In this document: positions 37,045 to 44,492 of the stretch, piece after piece
Numbering within the stretch: the stretch's first letter is position 1
Layout of the letters: each line of letters starts with the position of its first letter
Source of the DNA: Bradyrhizobium sp. OK095
GTDB lineage: Bacteria; Pseudomonadota; Alphaproteobacteria; Rhizobiales; Xanthobacteraceae
Assembly (NCBI RefSeq): GCF_900109945.1
Contig: NZ_FOBX01000001.1
Location: 124,001 to 188,000 of the forward strand
Length of the DNA: 64,000 nucleotides
Reading direction: 5' to 3'
Notes under the pieces: generated by a model
Told to the model about the DNA's origin: nothing
Seen by the model: only the letters and a program-made list of their open reading frames with translations
Database searches by the model: none
Position numbers and translations under genes: made by a program

Positions 37045-37380
37045 TCAGCCACAGACACGGACGCGGCGGACGCGCCAGGCATAGCCGTCCCAGAAGCGCT
37101 GCTTCTGCCAGACGCAGCCATCGCCATAATAGTCGTCGGCGACGTAGCCCGGACCCGGCGCATAGTAGCGGGGCGGGTAGTAGCCGGGGCCGTAACCCGG
37201 ACCATAGCCGTAGGCCGGACCCGGGCCGTAATAGGGGGAGGCCAGCGCGCCACCAACAATGGCCCCACCGATGATCCCGGCGGCCACGCCGGCAGCGACA
37301 CCGCGCTGTGCATGGGCCGGCGTTCCGGCGGTCAGGACCAGGGTGGCGGCGGCAGCGACTGCGATAAGCGTCTTCTTCAT
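37045..37380 (-). CDS. Small secreted glycine-zipper protein, paralogue
   Basis: The 111-residue protein has a signal peptide (cleavage near PAHAQ), a glycine zipper VAAGVAAGIIGGAIVGGALA, a central Gly/Pro/Tyr repeat region (YGYGPGYGPGYYPPRYYAPG) and the C-terminal motif CVWQKQRFWDGYAWRVRRV ending in RVCG. The order and motifs match the gene at 36522, with the Tyr-rich region as an expansion, so the two arose by tandem duplication. ATG 37380 starts the signal peptide. A Gly-tailed membrane protein is divergent from it. Confidence 0.75.
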   Translation of the reverse strand: MKKTLIAVAAAATLVLTAGTPAHAQRGVAAGVAAGIIGGAIVGGALASPYYGPGPAYGYGPGYGPGYYPPRYYAPGPGYVADDYYGDGCVWQKQRFWDGYAWRVRRVRVCG

Positions 37381-37513
37381 GGATCGACCTTTCACACACG
37401 AATACGGAACTGTTGCGGCCAAAGTTCCATACTTCGTTTGAATGATCAATGAACGGCAATCTGCCCGGTGCGACCAATAAGTGGAAAATGGCGGCTTTTG
37501 GCCCCGGGAGACG

Positions 37514-37816
37514 ATGATGAACATCCTGACCAATGCCCTGATCGCCGTCGCGGCTGTCGGCGTGATCGGTTATGCCCTGATGACCCTTATCCAGAACCGC
37601 GGCCAGCGCCGCTCGCGCGCAGGTGCTGGCGGCGATGCCGGTGGGGGCGATAGCTATTCGGATACGACGAATGACGGCTTCTCGCTGGGCAGCTGGTTTT
37701 CCAGCGACAGTTCCGGGAGTTCGACCGACAGCGGCAGCTGCTCCACGAGCGATAGTGGCGGCGGTGGAGATTGCGGAGGTGGCGGCGATGGGGGCGGAGG
37801 CGGGGGCGGCGACTAG
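37514..37816 (+). CDS. Small membrane protein with Ser/Gly/Cys-rich tail
   Basis: The 100-residue protein has one N-terminal membrane helix (NALIAVAAVGVIGYALMTLI) followed by a basic stop-transfer (QNRGQRRSR), then a low-complexity tail of Gly, Ser, Asp and two Cys, ending in an almost pure Gly run with a terminal Asp. Topology would place the tail in the cytoplasm. Gly-rich tails of this type occur in small TPM- or TIGR04222-like membrane proteins, but no family can be assigned. Two ATGs (37514, 37517) follow GGGAG. Confidence 0.65.
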   Translation: MMNILTNALIAVAAVGVIGYALMTLIQNRGQRRSRAGAGGDAGGGDSYSDTTNDGFSLGSWFSSDSSGSSTDSGSCSTSDSGGGGDCGGGGDGGGGGGGD

Positions 37817-37858
37817 GTTCCGATCCGGCTCCATCTTGATCCAGCGCAACACCCTATT

Positions 37859-37873
37859 TTAGAGCCGTCCTAG
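37859..37873. promoter_or_regulatory. Possible degenerate iron control element upstream of bfd
   Basis: The sequence TTAGAGCCGTCCTAG matches the ICE half-sites (TTAGAA N3 TTCTAA) at 9 of 12 positions and is roughly palindromic. It lies about 110 bases upstream of bfd. The better copy between bfd and bfr supports the reading, but this one alone would be weak. Confidence 0.35.
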
Positions 37874-37983
37874 GCTGTTATCCGGCCAGTTTGGAATAGC
37901 TTCAAATACCGGTTTTTCCCTTTGCATCCGGACGGCCCCTTAAATATCGATGATGGCGCATCACCGAAGGGCCTGTCGCTTCC

Positions 37984-38253
37984 ATGATCGTTTGTTCCTG
38001 TAACGTGCTGAGCGATGACGACGTCCGCGCCGCCGTCGCCGAGTCAGACGGCGTTCGCCATCCCAAGCAGGTCTATGGATGCCTCGGCTGTAGCGCCGAA
38101 TGCGGCCGCTGCGCCCGGACGATCAAGACCATCATCGATGAAGCGCTTGGCCCCTGCGCCAAGTCCTGCTGCTCTGGCTGCCCCCACAGCCACACCGTGG
38201 CCGCCAATGACGAGACGGCCGAGCCCGTCCAGTTCGCCCTGGCTGCCTGCTGA
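37984..38253 (+). CDS. bfd: Bacterioferritin-associated ferredoxin
   Basis: The 89-residue protein has the Fer2_BFD pattern of four Cys ligands: CSC at residues 4-6 and CLGCSAECGRC further on, consistent with a [2Fe-2S] cluster. Bfd reduces the haem of bacterioferritin so that stored iron can be released. The protein is longer than typical Bfd (about 64-70 residues), and the extra C-terminal part has an additional Cys-rich block CAKSCCSGCPHSH whose role is unknown. It lies 131 bases upstream of bfr on the same strand. Confidence 0.92.
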   Translation: MIVCSCNVLSDDDVRAAVAESDGVRHPKQVYGCLGCSAECGRCARTIKTIIDEALGPCAKSCCSGCPHSHTVAANDETAEPVQFALAAC

Positions 38254-38327
38254 AACTTTCCCCATCGTCGGCTGAGCTTTTCCCCGGCTGCGCCCCTGTA
38301 GCCGGTTGCCCTCGTGTTTAAACTGAC

Positions 38328-38342
38328 TTAGAAGCGTTCTAA
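38328..38342. promoter_or_regulatory. Iron control element (Irr box) upstream of bfr
   Basis: The sequence TTAGAAGCGTTCTAA is a perfect 6-3-6 palindrome identical to the core of the ICE motif bound by Irr in Bradyrhizobium japonicum (TTTAGAA N3 TTCTAAA). It ends 42 bases before the bfr ATG, a position where bound Irr would block transcription, giving repression under iron limitation. Confidence 0.8.
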
Positions 38343-38384
38343 AGTCGGTTAGGTCCGATTTGGACGCAAGATTTGGAGTGCATC

Positions 38385-38873
38385 ATGCAGGGCGACGCAA
38401 AAGTTATCGACTACCTCAACAAGGCGCTGCGCCACGAGCTGACTGCAATCAATCAATACTGGCTGCACTACCGCTTCCTCGACAATTGGGGCCTGCGGGA
38501 CATGGCCAAGGTCTGGCGCAAGGAGTCCATCGAGGAGATGGAGCACGCCGACAAGCTCACCGAGCGGATCCTGTTCTTTGACGGCTTCCCGAACATGCAG
38601 GTGCTCGATCCATTGCGCATCGGCCAGAACGTCAAGGAAATCATCGAGTGCGATCTCGCCGCCGAGATGAGCGCGCGGGCGCTCTACCAGGAGGCCGCCG
38701 GCTATTGCAACAGCGCCAAGGACTACGTCACGCGTGACCTGTTTGAGAAGCTGATGAGCGACGAGGAGCATCACATCGACTTCCTCGAAACCCAGCTCGA
38801 TTTGATCGGCCGCATCGGGCTCGAGCTCTACACCCAGAAGCACGTCGGCGGCCTCGAGGGCGAGGGGCACTAA
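38385..38873 (+). CDS. bfr: Bacterioferritin
   Basis: The 162-residue ferritin-like protein has the four-helix ferroxidase ligands: Glu in RHELTAINQYW, Glu and His in ESIEEMEHADKLTER, and Glu/His in LMSDEEHHIDFLETQLDLI. Met in EEMEHAD is the expected haem ligand at position 52 of the family. It stores ferric iron in a 24-mer with haem between subunits. ATG 38385 was chosen over one 12 bases upstream because MQGDAKVIDYLN is the usual N-terminus. Control by the Irr box at 38328 is expected. Confidence 0.95.
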   Translation: MQGDAKVIDYLNKALRHELTAINQYWLHYRFLDNWGLRDMAKVWRKESIEEMEHADKLTERILFFDGFPNMQVLDPLRIGQNVKEIIECDLAAEMSARALYQEAAGYCNSAKDYVTRDLFEKLMSDEEHHIDFLETQLDLIGRIGLELYTQKHVGGLEGEGH

Positions 38874-38893
38874 GCTCCGGCTCGTCTCTCTCC

Positions 38894-38930
38894 ATTCGTC
38901 ATGGCCGGGCTTGGCCCGGCCATCCACGCT
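38894..38930. terminator. Repeat-derived hairpin downstream of bfr
   Basis: A perfect 10-bp stem ATGGCCGGGC / GCCCGGCCAT with loop TTG lies 27 bases past the bfr stop. The flanking CGTC and CCACGCTTCT match a short dispersed repeat that I recall as frequent in Bradyrhizobium. It lies between convergent genes and probably acts as a transcription terminator or RNA 3'-end hairpin for both. Confidence 0.65.
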
Positions 38931-38956
38931 TCTCTTGAGCGGCGAACGCGCCAGCT

Positions 38957-39559
38957 CTACAGCTGGGTCTTGTAGCGCTCTTCCACGATCTCCTGGCTCT
39001 CCGGTTCGCCCAGGCCGGTCTGGTCGTGAATGACCTGGCCGATGCTTGGCATCACCGAGCGCTGCACCTTCTCCGGCGACCACAGTTTTGAGCGCATCAG
39101 CGCCTTGCCGCAGTGGAAATAGACTTCGCTGACCGCGACGTTCAGCACCGCGCGCGGCGGCTTGCCGTACTCCACCATCGACGCCAGCAGACCCGGATCG
39201 ACCGACAGCGTGCCGCGGCCGCCGACGCGCAGCGTCTCGTCGATCCCCGGCACGAAGAACAGCATGTGCACGAAGCCCGAGCCCTCGACGACGTTGCGAA
39301 AACTGTCGATGCGGTTGTTGCCGGAACGGTCGGGCATCAGCAATTGGTTGGGGCTGGCGACGTGGACGAAGCCGATGCCGCCGCCGCGCGGGGAGGCATC
39401 GACGCTGCCGTCAGTCCCCGACGTCGCGAGCACGCAGAACGGCGACATCTCGATGAACTTCTTCGCATGCGCGTCGATCGCGGGACGCGCCTTGGCGATG
39501 ACGCGCGGGCTCGGCTTGGCATAGATGGTGGCGAGGTCTTCGGCGCAAAGGTCAGTCAC
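38957..39559 (-). CDS. Pyridoxamine 5'-phosphate oxidase-type flavoprotein (FMN-binding, PPOX family)
   Basis: The 200-residue protein has an FMN-binding split-barrel. Blocks include PFCVLATSGTDGSVDASPRGG and PDRSGNNRIDSFRNVVE, followed by LFFVPGIDETLRVGGRGTLS, the typical order of the PPOX MSMEG_1061-like subgroup. Such proteins bind FMN or F420 and reduce small molecules; true PdxH activity is unlikely because its C-terminal signature is absent. The C-terminal part has VYFHCGKALMRSKLW. It is convergent with bfr and follows a DoxX-like gene downstream. Confidence 0.85.
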   Translation of the reverse strand: MTDLCAEDLATIYAKPSPRVIAKARPAIDAHAKKFIEMSPFCVLATSGTDGSVDASPRGGGIGFVHVASPNQLLMPDRSGNNRIDSFRNVVEGSGFVHMLFFVPGIDETLRVGGRGTLSVDPGLLASMVEYGKPPRAVLNVAVSEVYFHCGKALMRSKLWSPEKVQRSVMPSIGQVIHDQTGLGEPESQEIVEERYKTQL

Positions 39560-39609
39560 GAAGGTCTCCCTGTTTGAAGGCTTGAGGATATCATCCTCCG
39601 GCCCAATCG

Positions 39610-40041
39610 CTATCCGCTTTTGTCACGCCGCCACGGCCAGTCGATCACGCCGGCGCAATAAAGCGCCCACCAGATCAGAACCGGCTGAAGCGCCAGCCGT
39701 GGCCCGTGATAGAGCCAGCTGTTGGGAATGGGTGGGACGTCGATGCCCTCGATGGCGTGCTTGATGTTCGCCGGCCACACGCAGAGCGCATAGAGCGCCA
39801 GCGCGACGCCTGCCCACCAGCGTAGCGGCTTCGTCACCAGCGCGATTGCGCCGGCGATCTCGCAGAGGCCGGTCAGGAGGATGACCTGCGCAGCGAACGG
39901 CACCCAGGACGGCATCATCGCGAGCAGTTTGTCTGGAACCCAGAGATGCGCGATGCCGGCTGCGAGATAAAACGCCGCCAGAACGAAGCGCATCACGGCG
40001 CGCGCGAGATCGCTTGCAGGAGCCATCAGCCGAACTAGCAT
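39610..40041 (-). CDS. DoxX-like inner membrane protein
   Basis: The 143-residue protein has four hydrophobic helices: VMRFVLAAFYLAAGIAHLW, FAAQVILLTGLCEIAGAIAL, WWAGVALALYALCVWPANI and ALQPVLIWWALYCAGVIDW. The pattern LxxxF...AGxxH and LTGxxEIxGAIxL is that of the DoxX/DUF4267-like family of small membrane proteins. The role is unknown; some members act in respiratory or thiosulfate:quinone chemistry. It lies upstream of the flavoprotein gene by 50 bases on the same strand and may be co-transcribed with it. Confidence 0.8.
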   Translation of the reverse strand: MLVRLMAPASDLARAVMRFVLAAFYLAAGIAHLWVPDKLLAMMPSWVPFAAQVILLTGLCEIAGAIALVTKPLRWWAGVALALYALCVWPANIKHAIEGIDVPPIPNSWLYHGPRLALQPVLIWWALYCAGVIDWPWRRDKSG

Positions 40042-40073
40042 GCGTGGCGCCAGGGCGCCATCGCGGAACGGGC

Positions 40074-40427
40074 CTACACCGCGTCCGCCGGGACGAAGCA
40101 GCTAATGATGATGGCGCCGCGGTGATGGACATACCACACCACGGCCTGGCCGACCGGATTGCCGCGATCGCGGATGAGGGCGCGCTCCGGCACCTCCATC
40201 CATTGCCCCTCGATCGGCACCCAATAGGTGCCGCCGCGCACGTCGTAGTCGGTGCGGTGACCGTCGGAGATGTCGCAGCAGGGCACGCCGTTCGGCGCCA
40301 TCACGCTCTTGAACCAGGCGCGGATGTCGGGCGGGACGTTGTCGTATTGCCCGTTGTCGAACGCAAACGCGGCGCTCGTGAGCGCCGTCGTTGCAGCGAG
40401 CCAAACGCACAGCGCGAGCCGGTGCAT
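40074..40427 (-). CDS. Small secreted protein of unknown function
   Basis: The 117-residue protein has a signal peptide (cleavage near SAAFA), then a compact mature domain of about 95 residues with GVPCCDISDGHRTDYDVRGG (a conspicuous Cys-Cys pair and a possible metal-binding Asp/His cluster), WVPIEGQWMEVPERALIRD and a C-terminal VVWYVHHRGAIIISCF. I recall this layout from alphaproteobacterial hypothetical proteins. It is likely periplasmic and beta-rich. It lies 32 bases upstream of the DoxX-like gene on the same strand. Confidence 0.65.
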   Translation of the reverse strand: MHRLALCVWLAATTALTSAAFAFDNGQYDNVPPDIRAWFKSVMAPNGVPCCDISDGHRTDYDVRGGTYWVPIEGQWMEVPERALIRDRGNPVGQAVVWYVHHRGAIIISCFVPADAV

Positions 40428-40592
40428 GCGGTCCTCCTCACTGCGTCTCGCGCCAACGGCGCGTGATCGCAGCGCGTGCCGATTCTCGTTGCGATGATTA
40501 AGCCCGAGCTGTCAGCGCATTGCATGCTCAAATAATATGCGGCGCGAGGGGCGCCGCACATGATGCGTTGCGATATGGGTGGTCTGCTGTTG

Positions 40593-41669
40593 TTACATCG
40601 TTCGCTGCGGCGCGGTTTGCAGCAATTGCCTGACTTGCTCGACGTAGAATTTCGCGTTGCCGGTCGTGCCGTGGCCGCGCGTCTCGGTGCTTGCGGGGAT
40701 GAGATACAGTTTGCTGTTCTTGATTTGCTTCATCGCAGCGTCCGTGACGCCGGTCTCCGGCGGGTTGCGCTCGTCGTCGGCGGAATTGATCAGCAGCAGC
40801 GAGGCTTCGATGCCCTCGATCTTCTCGGCGGCATTGTAGTCGTGCGAGGCTTCCCATTGGTAGATGAAGTCGTTGGCATCCGCCGTGATCGGCGTCGCGA
40901 GCCGCTCGTCGACGATCTTGTCGGCCTTGGCCGCCGTCGGCGCTTGCGATTGATAGGCCAGCGTTCCGCCGATGCTCGCGATGCCGTAGGCGGTGATGGC
41001 GTATTTCATCATGCGCGGCTGGCTGGTGTAATTGCCGCCATTGTAGTCGGGATCACTGCGGATGGTGTCGAGCATGATCCGCCGCAGCATCCAGTTGCGC
41101 GACGCCATCTCGGTCGGCTGCGAGGCCATCGGGATCAGCGTGTCCATCGCCTTCGGATATTTCTCGCCCCACAGCCAGGTGTGCATTCCGCCCATCGAAT
41201 TGCCGATGACGAGCCGCAGATGCTTGACGCCGAGCCCCTCCGTCACGAGGCGATACTGCGCCTCGACCATGTCGTCGTAATCGTATTTCGGAAAGGCGGT
41301 CTTCATGCCGTCGGACGGCTTTGACGATTTGCCGTGGCCGATGCCGTCGGGGATGATGATGTAATATTTGGCGGCGTCGAGCGGCTGTCCCGCGCCGAAC
41401 AGCTCGCCAGCGAAAGCAGGCGTCAACATGCTTGTAGCCGAACCGCCGGTGCCGTGCAGCACCAGCACGGGCTGGCCTGAGGGCTCGCCAACGGTGGTGT
41501 AATGCAGCCGCAGCTCCGGCATCGTCTCGCCGGTGTGGAACTTGAAGTCTTTGGCGATCCAGTCGCCTTGCTTGGGCGCCGGATAATCGGCCGCCAAGAC
41601 TGACGTCGAGATGGCCAGCGTCGAGACGCACAGCAGAACGGCCGATAGTGCCGCGCAAGAAGCCTTCAT
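40593..41669 (-). CDS. Exported alpha/beta hydrolase (MetX-like fold)
   Basis: The 358-residue protein has a signal peptide (cleavage near SVLAAD) and an alpha/beta-hydrolase domain. The oxyanion motif VLVLHGTGGSATS, nucleophile elbow GNSMGGMHTW, acid block INSADDERNPPE and terminal His in TRGHGTT are visible. Homoserine acetyltransferase-like proteins have this order, but the exported location argues against methionine biosynthesis; an esterase acting in the periplasm is more likely. No operon partner is evident. Confidence 0.85.
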   Translation of the reverse strand: MKASCAALSAVLLCVSTLAISTSVLAADYPAPKQGDWIAKDFKFHTGETMPELRLHYTTVGEPSGQPVLVLHGTGGSATSMLTPAFAGELFGAGQPLDAAKYYIIIPDGIGHGKSSKPSDGMKTAFPKYDYDDMVEAQYRLVTEGLGVKHLRLVIGNSMGGMHTWLWGEKYPKAMDTLIPMASQPTEMASRNWMLRRIMLDTIRSDPDYNGGNYTSQPRMMKYAITAYGIASIGGTLAYQSQAPTAAKADKIVDERLATPITADANDFIYQWEASHDYNAAEKIEGIEASLLLINSADDERNPPETGVTDAAMKQIKNSKLYLIPASTETRGHGTTGNAKFYVEQVRQLLQTAPQRTM

Positions 41670-41790
41670 GTTTCTCTCCCCATGCGGCTCATCATTGGCG
41701 GCCGCGTTGCGGCGGACCTTAGCAGAAGCGTGCGGAAGGATGTAGGATTTCGCCGCCGCCGATCGTCTTCAAGAAAACCGGAGAGACTGC

Positions 41791-42057
41791 ATGTGCCGCA
41801 ACATCAAGACGCTGTTCAATTTCGAGCCGCCGGCGACGGAGGACGAGATCCATGCCAGCGCGATCCAGTTCGTGCGAAAGCTCTCGGGCTTCAACAAGCC
41901 GTCGCAGGCCAACGAGGCGGCGTTCGACCGCGCCGTGGCCGAGGTCTCGGAGGTCGCGCGAAAACTCCTGACCTCGCTGCACACCCATGCGCCGGCGCGC
42001 GACCGTGAGGTCGAGGCGGAGAAGGCGAAAGAGCGTTCGCGGCTGCGCTTTGGCTAG
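41791..42057 (+). CDS. DUF2277 family protein
   Basis: The 88-residue protein begins MCRNIKTLFNFEPPATEDEI and continues with RKLSGFNKPSQANEAAFDRA, the diagnostic sequence of DUF2277. The family is small, helical and cytosolic with no known function. Length and order are typical. It lies divergent from the alpha/beta hydrolase gene and is followed by a small membrane protein gene about 100 bases downstream. Confidence 0.92.
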   Translation: MCRNIKTLFNFEPPATEDEIHASAIQFVRKLSGFNKPSQANEAAFDRAVAEVSEVARKLLTSLHTHAPARDREVEAEKAKERSRLRFG

Positions 42058-42153
42058 CGGCTCCAGCGGGCAGTTCCGTGATCTGGCTCACGGTGAGAGC
42101 GGCCTCGACTTGCAATGATGTCTGCCGGGGTTTTGACAGCCCGGAGCACGACC

Positions 42154-42369
42154 ATGAGCCGCCCCCTTCTTCCGCTGAAAGCAGGTGCCATCGTCTTCAC
42201 GCTGATATGGACCGCGTGGATGATGTGGTGGAGCGGCTCGTTCTCGAGCGCTAACGTCGTCATCCTGGCGCTGTGCGGCGCTGCGGTCGGCTATCTCTGG
42301 TATCGCGCCATGCGCTGGCAATTCGAGCGCATGGGCATGTTGCCGCGACGCGAGGACCAGGCGAAGTAA
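42154..42369 (+). CDS. Small two-helix membrane protein
   Basis: The 71-residue protein has two helices, GAIVFTLIWTAWMMWW and ANVVILALCGAAVGYLWY, joined by a short loop, and a basic C-terminus (MRWQFERMGMLPRREDQ). It should sit in the inner membrane with both ends in the cytoplasm. I recall similar small proteins in Bradyrhizobium. The ATG at 42154 was chosen because 13 extra upstream codons are not hydrophobic or conserved-looking. It converges with the collagen-like gene, 3 bases away. Confidence 0.65.
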   Translation: MSRPLLPLKAGAIVFTLIWTAWMMWWSGSFSSANVVILALCGAAVGYLWYRAMRWQFERMGMLPRREDQAK

Positions 42370-42372
42370 TCG

Positions 42373-42882
42373 CTAATCCTTGTGGCCGTGCTTCTTCTTT
42401 CTCTTCTTTTTCTTGTGCTCGTCGTCTTCGTCGTCGTTGTCCTCGACGTCTGTCTCGTCGGCCTCCTGCACGGCGGCCTCCAGCGCAGCGTGCTCGGCGG
42501 CTTCCTGTGCGTCTCGCTCGGCGGCTTCGCGGTCACGCTGGCGGCGGCGTTCGTCCCAGGCGTCGAAGAGCTGATCCAGCCACGGCAGCACCTGCTCGAT
42601 CGAGGGCAGCTGGCCGGGCGGTCCGGCCTCGCCGCGCGGGCCCTGCGACCCCACTGGGCCCTGCGATCCGGCGGCACCCCGCGCACCGGCTTCACCGAGC
42701 TTGCCCGGCAGCCCGGCCTTGCCCTGCGCTCCGGCCTTTCCGGCCGCGCCGGGCTTGCCTTGAGGCCCCGGCTTGCCGCGCGTGCCGTCCGGCCCGCGCT
42801 TGCCCGGATGCCCCTGCGGACCCGGCCGTCCTGGCTCGCCCTGCCGCCCACGCGGCCCCTGCCGTCCCTGATCGTCTGCCAC
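42373..42882 (-). CDS. Collagen-like protein with charged C-terminal tail
   Basis: The 169-residue protein has 29 uninterrupted Gly-X-Y triplets (residues about 6-92), rich in GKP, GPQ and GPR, which would form a collagen triple helix. It is followed by [20 protein letters not shown], a predicted trimerising or capping helix with coiled-coil character, an Ala/Glu-rich helix, and an acidic then Lys-rich tail ([19 protein letters not shown]). There is no signal peptide or membrane anchor, so the location is unclear. Bacterial collagen-like proteins usually are secreted or spore/phage components; function here unknown. Confidence 0.85.
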   Translation of the reverse strand: MADDQGRQGPRGRQGEPGRPGPQGHPGKRGPDGTRGKPGPQGKPGAAGKAGAQGKAGLPGKLGEAGARGAAGSQGPVGSQGPRGEAGPPGQLPSIEQVLPWLDQLFDAWDERRRQRDREAAERDAQEAAEHAALEAAVQEADETDVEDNDDEDDEHKKKKRKKKHGHKD

Positions 42883-42994
42883 GCCACTTCTCCCTGTGCG
42901 GAAGCAAGCTACTTAGCGGCGTTTGACGACGGCAGCAATTCCGCCGCCGGATGGCGCGGGGCATGATCAACATCAATCGGCCGCACGTCACGCG

Positions 42995-43240
42995 CTAGTC
43001 GTGATAGGCGGGCACCTCGATGCCCGAGGCGGCATAGATCCTGATCTTGTTGCGCAACGTGCGCACCGACAGGCCGAGCACGCGCGATGCGCGGGTGCGG
43101 TTGCCGTCGCAGCGCGCCAGCGTCTGGAGCACGAGCTCGCGCTCGACTTCATCGACGGTTGCGCCGATCAGCAGCGGAACGATCTGGTTGGGAGCGAGGA
43201 ATTGTGCGTCCTGCGGCGCCGCGACATGAACAGTGGTCAT
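42995..43240 (-). CDS. Stand-alone Fis/NtrC-type helix-turn-helix protein
   Basis: The 81-residue protein carries a C-terminal Fis-type HTH (HTH_8): VERELVLQTLARCDGNRTRA followed by SRVLGLSVRTLRNKIRIY. This is the DNA-binding end of NtrC-family activators such as FlbD, but the AAA+ and receiver domains are absent. It could act as a nucleoid-associated or modulating protein. The N-terminal 35 residues show nothing recognisable. ATG 43240 was used. The gene lies between the collagen-like gene and an SDR gene. Confidence 0.85.
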   Translation of the reverse strand: MTTVHVAAPQDAQFLAPNQIVPLLIGATVDEVERELVLQTLARCDGNRTRASRVLGLSVRTLRNKIRIYAASGIEVPAYHD

Positions 43241-43448
43241 CAATACACCCCGATCAACGCCCGCTTCCTTCGCTGGAAGCGGATCGAGAACAACGACCCC
43301 CAGGCCGTAGATCTACGGTGGGCGGGTTTGGTTAATGAAAGGTTAATCGCGGGCGATCGCACGAGATGACCTTGGGAATGCCGCGCCGCCGCCGCGATTG
43401 GCACGAGATGCATAGCGAAGCGGACGTATTGTGCGCCTCGCGCCTCGC

Positions 43449-44216
43449 TCACACCGTCCTGTACCCGCCATCCACCATCACGATCGTTCCGGTGACGTAA
43501 GCCGACAGGTCCGACGCCAGGAAGACCGCGGGTCCCACGATGTCCTCGGGCTTGCCGGTGCGCGCCAGCGGCGTGTGATCGACGAAGGCCTGCACCAGCG
43601 CCGGATTGGTCGCGCGCACATTGGCGTTGATGTTGGTTTCGATGAAGCCCGGCCCGATCGCGTTGACGCGCACGCCTTCCTTGCCGAGCTCGACCGCGAG
43701 CGCCTTGGTGAAGCCGAGCACGCCGTGTTTCGAGGTCGTATACGCCGCCGAGCTCGGCGTGCGCAGGTGCACGAAGGACTGGATCGAGGCGATGTTGACG
43801 ATACGGCCCTTGGTTGCGCGGAGCGGCGGGAGAAACGCCTGCGTCGTGTTGAAGACGCCGTTGAGGTTGAGCGAGATGATGTCGTTCCAGTCCTTTGCCA
43901 CCGTCTCCGTCTCGGCGGTGAAGGCGTTGCGGCGGGTGATGCCGGCATTGTTGACGAGGATTGAGACCTGCCCGACCTTGTCGGCGACTTGCTTTGCCAG
44001 TGCAAAGCAATCATCGCGCTTGGTGACGTCGAGCGCAAAGCTCTCGGCCTTGCCGCCGGCGTCGCGGATCTCCTTCGCGGCCTCAGCGACGGTGTCGGCG
44101 TTGACGTCGAGCAGCACCACTTGCGCGCCCTCGCGTGCATAGCCTGCCGCGATCGCCCGGCCGATGCCGGAACCGGCGCCCGTGACGACGGCGATGTGGT
44201 TTTGGAGAAGGGGCAT
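43449..44216 (-). CDS. Short-chain dehydrogenase/reductase (FabG-like)
   Basis: The 255-residue classical SDR has the cofactor motif VVTGAGSGIGRAIAAGYARE (residues 10-29), NNAG at SILVNNAGITRRN, and the active-site Ser/Tyr/Lys within SIQSFVHLRTPSSAAY and YTTSKHGVLGF. C-terminal SAYVTGTIVMVDGG is typical of FabG-like 3-oxoacyl or sugar-alcohol reductases. Without a neighbouring pathway the substrate is open. It is divergent from the double-barrel outer membrane protein gene at 44493. Confidence 0.9.
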   Translation of the reverse strand: MPLLQNHIAVVTGAGSGIGRAIAAGYAREGAQVVLLDVNADTVAEAAKEIRDAGGKAESFALDVTKRDDCFALAKQVADKVGQVSILVNNAGITRRNAFTAETETVAKDWNDIISLNLNGVFNTTQAFLPPLRATKGRIVNIASIQSFVHLRTPSSAAYTTSKHGVLGFTKALAVELGKEGVRVNAIGPGFIETNINANVRATNPALVQAFVDHTPLARTGKPEDIVGPAVFLASDLSAYVTGTIVMVDGGYRTV

Positions 44217-44492
44217 GGGGTTTCCTCGGCTGCTTGTTTTTGAATGTTGGTGGCGAGACTAGTTGAAAATAGACACGGCGGAAACGTCGTGCAGCGCTCG
44301 TGCCTCATGCAATCGCGACGCCGCGGCCCGGCGTATGTGGCAAAGATGCCACGGCGCGGCAGGAAGATCGTCGGTTCGTATCTGTCCAATCCGCGGTCAC
44401 TTGTGTCCAAGAAATCTGGAGCCGCTGGCCTCAGATCTTGTCTCGCAGACGTGGGGCAGCGGCGCGCCCGCGCGCCGGCGGGGACATTGGGT

